Under the pieces are notes generated by a model. That model ran no database searches, was not told the origin of the DNA, and worked only from the letters and a program-made list of their open reading frames with translations. The translations under genes were made by a program, and so were the position numbers. Below, in pieces: positions 18,576-26,684 of a DNA stretch of 64,000 nucleotides; position 1 is the first letter of the stretch; every line of letters begins with the position of its first letter. Source of the stretch: Thermohalobaculum sp039028795 (GTDB taxonomy: Bacteria; Pseudomonadota; Alphaproteobacteria; Rhodobacterales; Rhodobacteraceae); assembly GCA_039028795.1 (NCBI GenBank), contig JBCCHJ010000023.1, positions 11,635 to 75,634 of the forward strand, in the 5' to 3' direction.

Positions 18576-19300
18576 CCTGGACCGCTCTGCTCGCCATCTG
18601 TCTGACCGTCGGGATTTACGCGATTTTTCCTCTGCTGCAAAAGGTGGCAATGGGCTTGGTCGCCAGGTCGAATGCTGATTGGCGGGAATCTTCGATTGAA
18701 TGGGCGATGGTTTCCGGAGGTAAAGACAATCTGGTTTCTAAGCTGGAGAAACTTAATACCGCCGACCCGCCAAGCATGGATCCCGTCACTAAGGTTCTTC
18801 GGCTGCTCTGGCCTATGGCTATCCTGGCATTTGTCGTACTAAAGCAAGATCCCTTCCTGGCCGCTGCAGTAGCGGTAATGTCCTGCCTGTTGATCATTGC
18901 ATCCATCGTCGATCTCAACATCCGCTTGCTGCCGGATACGCTGGTTTTTGCTGCGGGCGGGCTTGGGTTGGCTGTTTGCCTCGCCGGACTTTCGTTACCG
19001 CCGGATCAAGCAATTATCGGCCTGCTGGCGGGCGCAATGCCGCTTTGGCTTATCGGCCTTGGATACAAGGCTTTACGCGGTCTGGACGGCCTTGGTCTGG
19101 GCGACGTGAAGCTTGGCGGTGTGGCAGGTATCTGGGTCGGCTGGCAGACCTTGCCGATCGTCATCTTCGCCGCCGCCGTTCTAGGGGCGTGCTATGTTCT
19201 GTACACCAGACGGCTGGCGATTGAGTCCAAGACATCCCTGCCCTTCGGACCTTCGCTTGCCCTGGGCCTGATTATCGGACTTGGCGTCAACTCTTTTTAA
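18572..19300 (+). CDS. Prepilin peptidase (A24), short form without N-methylase domain
   Basis: 242 residues, multi-pass. Aspartic protease motifs: Asp114 in IASIVDLNIRLLPD and Asp178 in GLGLGDVKLGG. It should cleave the leaders of the three pseudopilins. GspO/PilD of about 280 residues has an N-terminal Cys-rich methyltransferase domain; here the N-terminus has one membrane helix and a roughly 45-residue cytoplasmic loop with no CxxC pairs. N-methylation of the processed pilins is therefore not expected from this enzyme. Last core gene of the locus. Confidence 0.88.
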   Translation: MTWTALLAICLTVGIYAIFPLLQKVAMGLVARSNADWRESSIEWAMVSGGKDNLVSKLEKLNTADPPSMDPVTKVLRLLWPMAILAFVVLKQDPFLAAAVAVMSCLLIIASIVDLNIRLLPDTLVFAAGGLGLAVCLAGLSLPPDQAIIGLLAGAMPLWLIGLGYKALRGLDGLGLGDVKLGGVAGIWVGWQTLPIVIFAAAVLGACYVLYTRRLAIESKTSLPFGPSLALGLIIGLGVNSF

Positions 19301-19463
19301 GCGCCATTCCAAACGGCACAGAATTCAAGCTGCGTCAAATCTACCGCCTTTTGGGCCTGAAATGTCTTGCCCCTGGACGCGGCTGGCCTATGCTGCCGCC
19401 GCCCAGCCACATGGCATCGTGCAGCGTCGGCGATTTATAGAGAAGCGCGCATGGAGACACCAC

Positions 19464-19748
19464 ATGGCAGGCGGCTTGGACTGGCTAATGAAACTGGACA
19501 GCATTGCTGTAAAACCAGGTGACGGCCTGAACCCAAAACTAGCAGAGCTTTTAATGGCCGAACGAATGGCAGCATCTCATGATGTCGTCCGTCTTCCCGG
19601 GGCATATGCATCTGCTGGACTTGGATCTCAGACCTATTCTGATGAAGATCTGTCCGCGGCTGGCATCGCCAAAATCGGAGATGCGTCTGGCTCATCGGAG
19701 CAAATTCTCACTGACCCAGCATCTTCTGAGGAACAATCCACCGGATAA
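19464..19748 (+). CDS. Small hypothetical protein after the secretion locus
   Basis: 94 residues from ATG 19464 with GGAG 8 nt upstream (a longer frame from 19281 overlaps gspO and is unlikely). No signal peptide or membrane helix; the C-terminal 40 residues are rich in Ser, Glu and Asp and probably disordered. I do not recognise it. It may be the last gene of the secretion operon (gap of 163 bp). Confidence 0.4.
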   Translation: MAGGLDWLMKLDSIAVKPGDGLNPKLAELLMAERMAASHDVVRLPGAYASAGLGSQTYSDEDLSAAGIAKIGDASGSSEQILTDPASSEEQSTG

Positions 19749-19906
19749 AACCGGGCTTAACTGCTATCGGTGATAATCGGCCCGCTCTTGCATTCAATAG
19801 TGCGGATAAGGATTGGATTTGGCGGATTTCGTGTTCCGTGATATCAATTTTGCGGGACCACCCCGCCAGACTTAGCTAGGTAAGCCCAGAAATCTGGAGC
19901 GCCGCT

Positions 19907-20881
19907 TTGTCTGCAGAACTTTTCCATTCAGAGACTGTTTTTAATGCCGTCGAATCCGGTACTGCAGCAGCGCGGTCTCGATTGGCCGCTTCATGGCGAA
20001 GATCTCTAATAAAGCACGGACTTGATCCGGCACGTCAGACGCGTGTCGATCGGCTGGACGAGACTGCATTAAAGGATCGCAGAAATGGGCTGGAACAATT
20101 CCGTGGCCTTGCCTCTGACGAACTTGACCGTCTGTGCGGCATGGTTGGTGGATCCGGTTTCGGGGTGTTTCTGACAGATACTGAGGGCGTCATACTGGAC
20201 CGCCGTTGTCAGGATGGAGATCGTCAGGACTTTGAGAGTTGGGGCCTATCGGCAGGCACGGATTGGAGCGAGGCTGCCGAAGGGACAAATGGGATTGGCA
20301 CATGCCTGGCAGAAATGCGCAGCGTCGTCATCCATCGCGATCAACATTTCTGCACCCAAAATACCGGTCTAAGCTGCATTGGAACGCCGATCTATGGTGC
20401 GCGGGGTGAACTGATCGCGGCACTTGACGTCAGCTCTGCACGACGTGACCAGACCCAGTCGCTAAACCTCTTGATTGCCGGCACATTGGCAGACAGCGCC
20501 CGGCGCATCGAAGCTGCGTATTTCCGGGAACGTCATCAGGGCGCTCGGATCCTCATTGCCGATACGGGAAAGACCGAAGGCTCAGCAATGCTGGCGGTGG
20601 ACAACAACGATATCGTTGTTGGTGCGACCCGGGCGGCTCGCTTGGCCTTCGATTTGGGGATTGACACGCCGATCGATGCGGTACCGGCCGTTGATATTTT
20701 CGGCCAGACCAGGCGTGGACTTGCCGCCGCTGAACGATCGGAGCTTATTCGCGCACTCGCTCGGGCACGTGGCAATGTTTCAGCAGCGGCGAAGGACCTG
20801 GGTGTCGGCCGTGCAACGCTTTATCGGCGTATGCAGAGCCTGAAGATCGAAAAAAGTGACCTGCAACCGTCTCAGAATTGA
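19907..20881 (+). CDS. GAF-Fis transcriptional regulator, AcoR-like without AAA+ domain
   Basis: 324 residues from a TTG start with GGAG 7 nt upstream. An AcoR-type N-terminal region (ASWRRSLIKHGLDP) and GAF domain (about 70-200, WSEAAEGTNGIGTCLAE) precede a C-terminal Fis-type helix-turn-helix (about 275-315, ARGNVSAAAKDLGVGRATLYRRM). The sigma-54 AAA+ domain that lies between these in AcoR is missing, so it cannot act as a classic enhancer-binding protein. It sits 111 bp upstream of an ALDH gene in the same direction and probably controls it in response to an aldehyde or alcohol. Sigma-54 type -24/-12 boxes are not visible in the gap. Confidence 0.85.
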   Translation: MSAELFHSETVFNAVESGTAAARSRLAASWRRSLIKHGLDPARQTRVDRLDETALKDRRNGLEQFRGLASDELDRLCGMVGGSGFGVFLTDTEGVILDRRCQDGDRQDFESWGLSAGTDWSEAAEGTNGIGTCLAEMRSVVIHRDQHFCTQNTGLSCIGTPIYGARGELIAALDVSSARRDQTQSLNLLIAGTLADSARRIEAAYFRERHQGARILIADTGKTEGSAMLAVDNNDIVVGATRAARLAFDLGIDTPIDAVPAVDIFGQTRRGLAAAERSELIRALARARGNVSAAAKDLGVGRATLYRRMQSLKIEKSDLQPSQN

Positions 20882-20992
20882 GACAGCCGCGCAGATGCTC
20901 ACTTTGGGTCCAGGTGACCGTTTCTGTGGTTGCTGAATAGTTTTGACCATGAGCGCAGGGAAAGCTGCGCCGATACAACGGAGGAAACACCG

Positions 20993-22516
20993 ATGAATGA
21001 GATGACCCTTATGGATGCCGGCACCCATGTGTCGCCGTTCGCAAAGCGCTATGATAACTTTATCGGCGGACAATTCGTGCCGCCAAAAGCAGGCCAATAT
21101 TTCGAAAACACCAGCCCGGTCACCGGCGGTGTCATAGGTGAGATTGCACGTTCTGATGCATCCGACATCGACGCCGCGCTCGACGCCGCCCACGCAGCAG
21201 CAGACGCATGGGGCAAGACGAGCGTCACCGAACGGGCGAACATCCTTTTGAAGATCGCTGACGTTCTGGAACAGAATCTTGAACTGTTTGCCATCTGCGA
21301 GACCTGGGACAACGGCAAATCAATCCGCGAATCCCGCGCTGCCGACCTTCCGTTGGCCGTCGACCACTTCCGCTACTTCGCCAGTGCAATACGCTCTCAA
21401 GAAGGTACGATGAGCGAGGTCGACGCCGACACAGTCGCCTATCACTTCCACGAACCCCTCGGTGTGGTCGGCCAGATTATTCCCTGGAACTTCCCGCTGC
21501 TGATGGCGGTCTGGAAATTGGCACCGGCACTGGCCGCAGGGAACTGCGTCGTTCTTAAACCGGCCGAGCAAACCCCGGCAACGATCATGGTCTTTGCCGA
21601 ACTGGTTGCCGATATCCTGCCACCAGGTGTTCTGAACGTCGTCAACGGCTTCGGACTGGAAGCAGGCAAGCCGCTCGCATCCTCGAACCGGGTTGCCAAG
21701 ATCGCCTTCACAGGCGAGACGACGACCGGCCGCCTGATCATGCAGTACGCCTCTGAAAACATTATTCCGGTCACTTTGGAACTGGGCGGCAAATCGCCGA
21801 ACATCTTTCACAAGAACGTGCTGGACGAAGATGACGCCTTCTTCGACAAAGCCATCGAAGGCTTTGTGATGTTTGCGCTGAACCAAGGTGAGGTCTGCAC
21901 CTGCCCAAGTCGCGCACTGATCCACGAAGACATCTATGACCGCTTTATGGACCGCGCATTGGCCCGGACTCAGGCGATCAACTGTGGCGACCCGCGCGAA
22001 GCGGACACCATGATGGGTGCGCAGGCATCGTCGGAACAGCAAGAAAAGATCCTCAGCTATTTCGATATCGGTCGTCAGGAAGGCGCCGAAGTGCTGACGG
22101 GTGGAACCGCGCGGAACATGCCCGGCGATATGGAGAACGGGTATTACATCAACCCGACCATCCTGAAGGGCAACAACAAGATGCGCGTCTTCCAGGAAGA
22201 AATCTTCGGACCTGTCGTGTCAGTCACAACCTTCAAGGACGAAGACGAAGCGCTGGACATCGCGAACGACACCCTCTACGGCCTGGGCGCCGGTGTCTGG
22301 ACCCGTGACACCAACACCGCCTACCGGTTTGGACGCGCGATCAAGGCTGGCCGGGTCTGGACCAACTGCTATCACGCCTATCCGGCCCACGCCGCTTTCG
22401 GTGGCTACAAGCAGTCTGGTATCGGGCGCGAAACCCACAAGATGATGCTGGATCACTACCAGCAGACCAAGAACATGCTGGTCAGCTACAGCCCGAACAA
22501 ACTGGGCTTCTTCTGA
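20993..22516 (+). CDS. NAD-dependent aldehyde dehydrogenase (acetaldehyde type, ExaC/AcoD-like)
   Basis: 507 residues. Start 20993 chosen for GGAGGA 7 nt upstream; longer frame rejected. Catalytic Cys302 (NQGEVCTCPSR) and general base Glu263 (LELGGKSPN), plus IPWNFP and FTGETTTGR nucleotide-binding motifs. Length and the double-Cys context match acetaldehyde dehydrogenases linked to ethanol or acetoin oxidation. The regulator upstream and the DUF779 gene downstream are the usual partners of this subgroup. Confidence 0.92.
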   Translation: MNEMTLMDAGTHVSPFAKRYDNFIGGQFVPPKAGQYFENTSPVTGGVIGEIARSDASDIDAALDAAHAAADAWGKTSVTERANILLKIADVLEQNLELFAICETWDNGKSIRESRAADLPLAVDHFRYFASAIRSQEGTMSEVDADTVAYHFHEPLGVVGQIIPWNFPLLMAVWKLAPALAAGNCVVLKPAEQTPATIMVFAELVADILPPGVLNVVNGFGLEAGKPLASSNRVAKIAFTGETTTGRLIMQYASENIIPVTLELGGKSPNIFHKNVLDEDDAFFDKAIEGFVMFALNQGEVCTCPSRALIHEDIYDRFMDRALARTQAINCGDPREADTMMGAQASSEQQEKILSYFDIGRQEGAEVLTGGTARNMPGDMENGYYINPTILKGNNKMRVFQEEIFGPVVSVTTFKDEDEALDIANDTLYGLGAGVWTRDTNTAYRFGRAIKAGRVWTNCYHAYPAHAAFGGYKQSGIGRETHKMMLDHYQQTKNMLVSYSPNKLGFF

Positions 22517-22607
22517 TCATCCTGGACAATGGTGAGGCCCTTCTGAGGGCCTTGCCGCCTTGGGCGCGTGCGCCATATCTTGGCCTGCGCGGACAAGGGA
22601 GAAGACC

Positions 22608-22970
22608 ATGACAGCACATGCCGCATCGCTTTTGAACGCGATCGTTTTGATCGTTTGTTCTGCTTGGGCTTATCTCACCGCAGAGACAGCTTCGCTGACA
22701 ATCCTGATCCCTGCCGCCTTTGGTATCGCACTGATCGCCTGTTATCCCGGTGTGAAGGTGGAAAACAAAGTGATCGCCCACATTGCCGTGCTTCTTACGC
22801 TGGTTGTGTTGGTTGCATTGGTCATGCCGCTAAGTGGTGCTATCGGACGCGGTGATGGGCTAAGCATCCTTCGCGTGGCGGCGATGATGATCACTTGCGT
22901 TCTGGCCATGATCTTCTTCATAAAAAGCTTCATCGACGCGCGCCGCAGCCGCGAAGCCGTAAAGGAATAG
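22608..22970 (+). CDS. Small four-helix membrane protein
   Basis: 120 residues, start at 22608 with GGGAG 8 nt upstream. Four predicted membrane helices fill nearly the whole length, with a basic C-terminus (DARRSREAVKE). Not recognised. It lies between the ALDH and the DUF779 gene, all on the same strand, with only 3 bp to DUF779, so it is probably cotranscribed. A short inverted repeat AGGCCC/GGGCCT (22535-22552) separates it from the ALDH and lacks a T-tract. Confidence 0.75.
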   Translation: MTAHAASLLNAIVLIVCSAWAYLTAETASLTILIPAAFGIALIACYPGVKVENKVIAHIAVLLTLVVLVALVMPLSGAIGRGDGLSILRVAAMMITCVLAMIFFIKSFIDARRSREAVKE

Positions 22971-22973
22971 CAA

Positions 22974-23405
22974 ATGACCGACACCAAGATCGCTTGCGTC
23001 ACCGACGCTTCCGCAGTGGAAGGTACCGACACATTGGCCCGCGTAACGGCCACACCTGAAGCCCGTGCCTTTATGGGAGAGATCATAGCCGACCATGGCG
23101 AGATTCTGTTCCACCAGTCCGGTGGATGCTGCGATGGGTCTTCGCCAATGTGCTATCCCGTGAACGATTTTCGACTTGGGTCGACGGATGTCAAACTAGG
23201 TGAAATCGATGGCACGTCCGTCTACATCTCTGGCCCCCAGTTCGAGGCTTGGAAACATACTCAGCTTATCCTGGACGTAGTGCCGGGCCGGGGCGGGATG
23301 TTCAGTCTGGACAATGGGCGCGAAAAACGCTTCCTGACCCGCTCGCGAGTGTTCTCTGAGGACGAGATCGAAAACCTCAGTGCACCACAAAGCGCGTCAG
23401 CTTAG
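22974..23405 (+). CDS. DUF779 family protein (ALDH-associated)
   Basis: 143 residues. Contains the conserved cysteine cluster SGGCCDGSSPMC (about 42-53), characteristic of DUF779, and an aromatic/histidine-rich centre. DUF779 genes are commonly next to acetaldehyde-type ALDH genes; the biochemical role is not established, but the Cys cluster suggests metal binding or redox activity. Third gene of the ALDH unit. Confidence 0.88.
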   Translation: MTDTKIACVTDASAVEGTDTLARVTATPEARAFMGEIIADHGEILFHQSGGCCDGSSPMCYPVNDFRLGSTDVKLGEIDGTSVYISGPQFEAWKHTQLILDVVPGRGGMFSLDNGREKRFLTRSRVFSEDEIENLSAPQSASA

Positions 23406-23731
23406 TCTAGCACGTACAACTGAGCATCATTAGTTTCGCAGTTTAATTAAGATCGCGCCCATAGGCGTGATCGGCAGGATTTGCGCGTGTAGCTCAGCAA
23501 GTTTCCAGCAAACGGGCCGTGAAAAACAGTCTGTGAGATCAGATGGGCGATTACCTTGGGTAAACCACGCCATCCTTCCGGGAATATGAAACCAAAACCC
23601 GTTGATTCTTGCTATGGTTGAAACGCCCGCTGGAGATTCGACCGCATTAGGCTGCCGAAACCAAAGCAATGCTGACCAAGAATAATTTCAACCGCAAATG
23701 GTCGGCGGCGGGCAATATAGGGAGGATTAAA
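23406..23731 (+). other. Intergenic region before the beta-propeller gene
   Basis: 326 bp with no gene I can support. It ends with a strong ribosome site (GGGAGGAT) for the ATG at 23732. A promoter-like TTGATTCTTGCTATGGT near 23600-23617 is possible but weak. No RNA gene or repeat is evident. Confidence 0.4.
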
Positions 23732-24937
23732 ATGACACGAACTTTCGACACCATTTCTTGTATTCGTAGGCTGGGGCTTGCTGCTGGAATTGTGGTTAGT
23801 GTTGTTGCGTTCGAGAATGCTTTGGCCGCGGATGGATACCCGGTAGAAGCCAAAGTCATCCAAGTCATGGCCGCCTTCGACAATCCGGAAGGCGCAATCT
23901 TCAGCGCCGATGGAAAATCGGTATTCATCTCGAACTCTGCCGAGATCGGCGACCGAGGAAAGGATTTCGCCTGGACCGAAGGCGAAGGCTATATCTCAAA
24001 GCTCTCGGTTGGCGATGATGGTCAGTTGGCCATGGTTGAAGAAAAGCTGATCGACGGGTTGACCGGGCCATTGGGTATGGCGGTTCTGCCGGTCGCCACA
24101 GGGAAGTTCCCGGCCGGCACGATCATTCTGTGCGTCGGATCAGCGCCATTGGTGGATTCAAACGGCGAAGTGGTAAAAGACCCTGCGCGGCTCCGGACGA
24201 AGCTGGTTGCCTTTAATGACGATGGCGAAGTTTTGGGTGAAATCGATACCGGAACCGGTTCGATCTTCCACAAAATCGGCGGCAACCCCGTGGCACTTAT
24301 CAATGCACTGGGATTTGATGCCGATGGGAACCTATTCTTCGCCGATACCGAGTTTGGCGCCGGGCAGTTCGACGGTGGGTTTTCCGGCGGTAGCGGCGCC
24401 TGGATGATCCCACACGGATCACTCGACGCATTAGCCGATGGACAGGATCCAGAAGCACCGCCCGTGTTTCTATCCATTCCGGGAAACCCGGATGGCGTCG
24501 AAGTCTCGCCACTGGATGGCAAGGTTTACATAAACACCGTTGGTCCGGTTGCCGACGCGCCTGACCCCGCAGAAGGTGGTGTCTATGCACTGACGATCGA
24601 TGACTTCAAATCCGGAAACCTGCCAACACCTATTGACACGAAGCTGGGCGCCTTAGACGGGCTGGACTTCACCAATGGCGGTTTGATGTTGAACACGCAG
24701 ATCAAAGGGGACGTCGAGGCCTCGATCTATGTCAACTGCCCCGGCCAAGCTGCGAAAGTGCTGTCAATTGCCGGGGACAACGGCGCATTGGCCGGACCGG
24801 CAGATCTGGCCGTTCGCCGGGCCTCTGATGGCTCGCAACTGGTCATCGTGCCGGAACTGATGGCTCGCGATGCAACGCCGGGTGATGACGAGGTCACCGT
24901 GTTGATGTTGCCTGCAGGCTTCGACAAAGGCTGCTAA
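23732..24937 (+). CDS. Periplasmic SMP-30/NHL-like beta-propeller protein
   Basis: 401 residues. Signal peptide about 1-33 ending ALAADG. The mature protein has repeated beta-propeller blades: FDNPEGAIFSADGKSVFISN, LGFDADGNLFFADTEFG, NPDGVEVSPLDGKVYINTV and LDGLDFTNGGLML. The architecture resembles gluconolactonase/SMP-30-like sugar-lactone or metal-binding propellers. The Glu and Asn residues in the blades could bind Ca2+, but the enzyme activity cannot be told. It has its own ribosome site and a downstream terminator, so it is probably monocistronic. Confidence 0.75.
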   Translation: MTRTFDTISCIRRLGLAAGIVVSVVAFENALAADGYPVEAKVIQVMAAFDNPEGAIFSADGKSVFISNSAEIGDRGKDFAWTEGEGYISKLSVGDDGQLAMVEEKLIDGLTGPLGMAVLPVATGKFPAGTIILCVGSAPLVDSNGEVVKDPARLRTKLVAFNDDGEVLGEIDTGTGSIFHKIGGNPVALINALGFDADGNLFFADTEFGAGQFDGGFSGGSGAWMIPHGSLDALADGQDPEAPPVFLSIPGNPDGVEVSPLDGKVYINTVGPVADAPDPAEGGVYALTIDDFKSGNLPTPIDTKLGALDGLDFTNGGLMLNTQIKGDVEASIYVNCPGQAAKVLSIAGDNGALAGPADLAVRRASDGSQLVIVPELMARDATPGDDEVTVLMLPAGFDKGC

Positions 24938-24945
24938 GAGATCAG

Positions 24946-24979
24946 CGCTGTTCCCGCGAACGTGGGAGCAGCGACTTCT
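24946..24979 (+). terminator. Terminator after the beta-propeller gene
   Basis: A 12-bp stem (CGCTGTTCCCGC, loop GAAC, GTGGGAGCAGCG, two G-U pairs) at 24946-24973 followed by ACTTCTT. It begins 9 bp after the stop codon. Confidence 0.7.
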
Positions 24980-25050
24980 TAAGCAGTTAACAGGCTTTTT
25001 ATCATCGACATCGTGAAACCGTTCCAAGCGCTGCGCGGTGCTCACCTAAC

Positions 25051-25071
25051 GCGGGGCAGAGCCTGCCCCGC
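25051..25071. terminator. Hairpin between convergent genes
   Basis: A perfect 9-bp stem GCGGGGCAG, loop AGC, CTGCCCCGC, 14 bp beyond the stop of the minus-strand ALDH. No T-tract on either strand, so it is a weak or Rho-assisted terminator or an mRNA 3' stabiliser. Confidence 0.5.
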
Positions 25072-25085
25072 GCTCATGCAGCTGA

Positions 25086-26519
25086 TTACTCCCAGCCGCT
25101 GACTGATTTGACTTCCAGGAAATCTTCCAGCCCCCAGACACCGCCTTCGCGGCCGTTTCCGGACTGACGGTACCCACCAAACGGTGCCCCTGCACCACGG
25201 GACTGGCCATTGATCTCAACCATGCCCGACCGGACCTCGCGTGCAACACGGCGGGCCTTGTCCAAATCCTGGGTCTGAACATAGTTGGTCAGGCCATAGG
25301 AGGTATCATTGGCCATCTCGGTTGCCTCGGTCTCCTGATCGAAGGGCGTGATCGCTAGAACCGGGCCGAAGATTTCCTCTTTCCAGATCGTCATGTCGTC
25401 AGTGACATCGGCAAAGACCGTGGGGCGGGTAAACCAGCCACGATTAAGGCCTTCCGGACGTCCGGTGCCGCCGGCGACTAAGCGGGCGCCTTCGTCAATG
25501 CCTTTCTGGATCAGGCCCTGGATCTTCTCCCACTGCACGTCCGATACGACAGGGCCGATCTGACGGCCATCTTGATCTGCGGCAGCAACTTCCGTTTGCT
25601 CAGCCACAGCTTTGGCGGTCTCGACCGCCTCGTCATACTTCGAACGTTCCACCAGCATCCGCGTCGGTGCGTTGCAGGATTGGCCTGAGTTATTGAAGCA
25701 GTGGCGCACGCCTCGGGTGACGGCTTTTTCATCTGCATCTGCGAAAATGATGTTCGCGCCTTTGCCGCCCAGTTCCAGCGTCACGCGCTTGATCGTATCG
25801 GCCGCATTCTTTGTGATCAGCTTGCCTGCCCGAGTCGAGCCGGTGAAACTGACCATATCCACATCCGGGTGTGTCGACAACTGAGTGCCAACGCCCGGAC
25901 CGTCACCATTGACCAAGTTGAATACCCCGCCTGGAATATCGGCGGCATGCACCATCTCGGCGAACAGATAGGAAGACAGCGGCGCAACCTCGGACGGCTT
26001 CAGGACCACGGTGCAACCAGCCGCCAAAGCCGGGGCAACCTTCAGCACGACCTGATTCATCGGCCAGTTCCAGGGCGTGATCAATCCACAGACGCCGATC
26101 GGCTCCATCAAGATGCGTGAACCCGGTGTTTCAGGATCCATTGCATGTTCAAATTCGAACTCCTTCAGCGTTTTGATCGCATCCTTCATATGGCCCATAC
26201 CTGCGCCCACCTGGGCAGAGCGCGCCATGGCAATCGGCGCACCCATTTCCTGGCTGATTGCCTGGGCCATATCCTCGGCGCGATCCTTGTAGGCGCCATA
26301 AAGGCGTTCCAATGCCGCGATCCGCTCTGCTTTTGGTGCGGACTTCCAGCCGAGGAAGGCCGCCCTAGCGGCCGCCACAGCAGCATCAGTGTCGGCCTGT
26401 CCGCCAAGCGAAATCGTTGCGAAAGGCTCTTCGGTCGAAGGGTTCATGACGGTCAGTTCGGTGCCGTCGATTGGCTCGACCCAAGCACCGTCGATATAGA
26501 ATTGGCGTGCGTCTTTCAT
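25086..26519 (-). CDS. Aldehyde dehydrogenase family protein
   Basis: 477 residues. Catalytic Cys282 (NNSGQSCNAPTR), general base Glu249 (LELGGKGAN), TPWNWP and FTGSTRAGK cofactor motifs. The start at 26519 has GGAGGA just upstream (an ATG 15 bases earlier lies inside this ribosome site). The substrate cannot be deduced; short length and sequence fit broad-range ALDHs acting on small aliphatic aldehydes. No cofactor or transport gene sits next to it; it lies downstream of the RTX gene on the same strand with a 165-bp gap. Confidence 0.9.
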   Translation of the reverse strand: MKDARQFYIDGAWVEPIDGTELTVMNPSTEEPFATISLGGQADTDAAVAAARAAFLGWKSAPKAERIAALERLYGAYKDRAEDMAQAISQEMGAPIAMARSAQVGAGMGHMKDAIKTLKEFEFEHAMDPETPGSRILMEPIGVCGLITPWNWPMNQVVLKVAPALAAGCTVVLKPSEVAPLSSYLFAEMVHAADIPGGVFNLVNGDGPGVGTQLSTHPDVDMVSFTGSTRAGKLITKNAADTIKRVTLELGGKGANIIFADADEKAVTRGVRHCFNNSGQSCNAPTRMLVERSKYDEAVETAKAVAEQTEVAAADQDGRQIGPVVSDVQWEKIQGLIQKGIDEGARLVAGGTGRPEGLNRGWFTRPTVFADVTDDMTIWKEEIFGPVLAITPFDQETEATEMANDTSYGLTNYVQTQDLDKARRVAREVRSGMVEINGQSRGAGAPFGGYRQSGNGREGGVWGLEDFLEVKSVSGWE

Positions 26520-26684
26520 CAGTTCCTCCTCCACGGCGGGCCCACTATGATAAGCCAGCCGGATCGATGAATATCCGGATTACCCGGCTGCTGCGATCAC
26601 GCGCAGTTTTTTATCCGGGCTGTCTACTGATAAAGACTATGCCCAGAATTCGGCTATGTCCATAGAGGGTGCTATCAGGCGTGC

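Noticed and set aside
20882..20992. Sigma-54 promoter before the ALDH gene
   Set aside because: No GG-N10-GC pair with the expected TGGCAC/TTGC context; also the regulator lacks the AAA+ domain.
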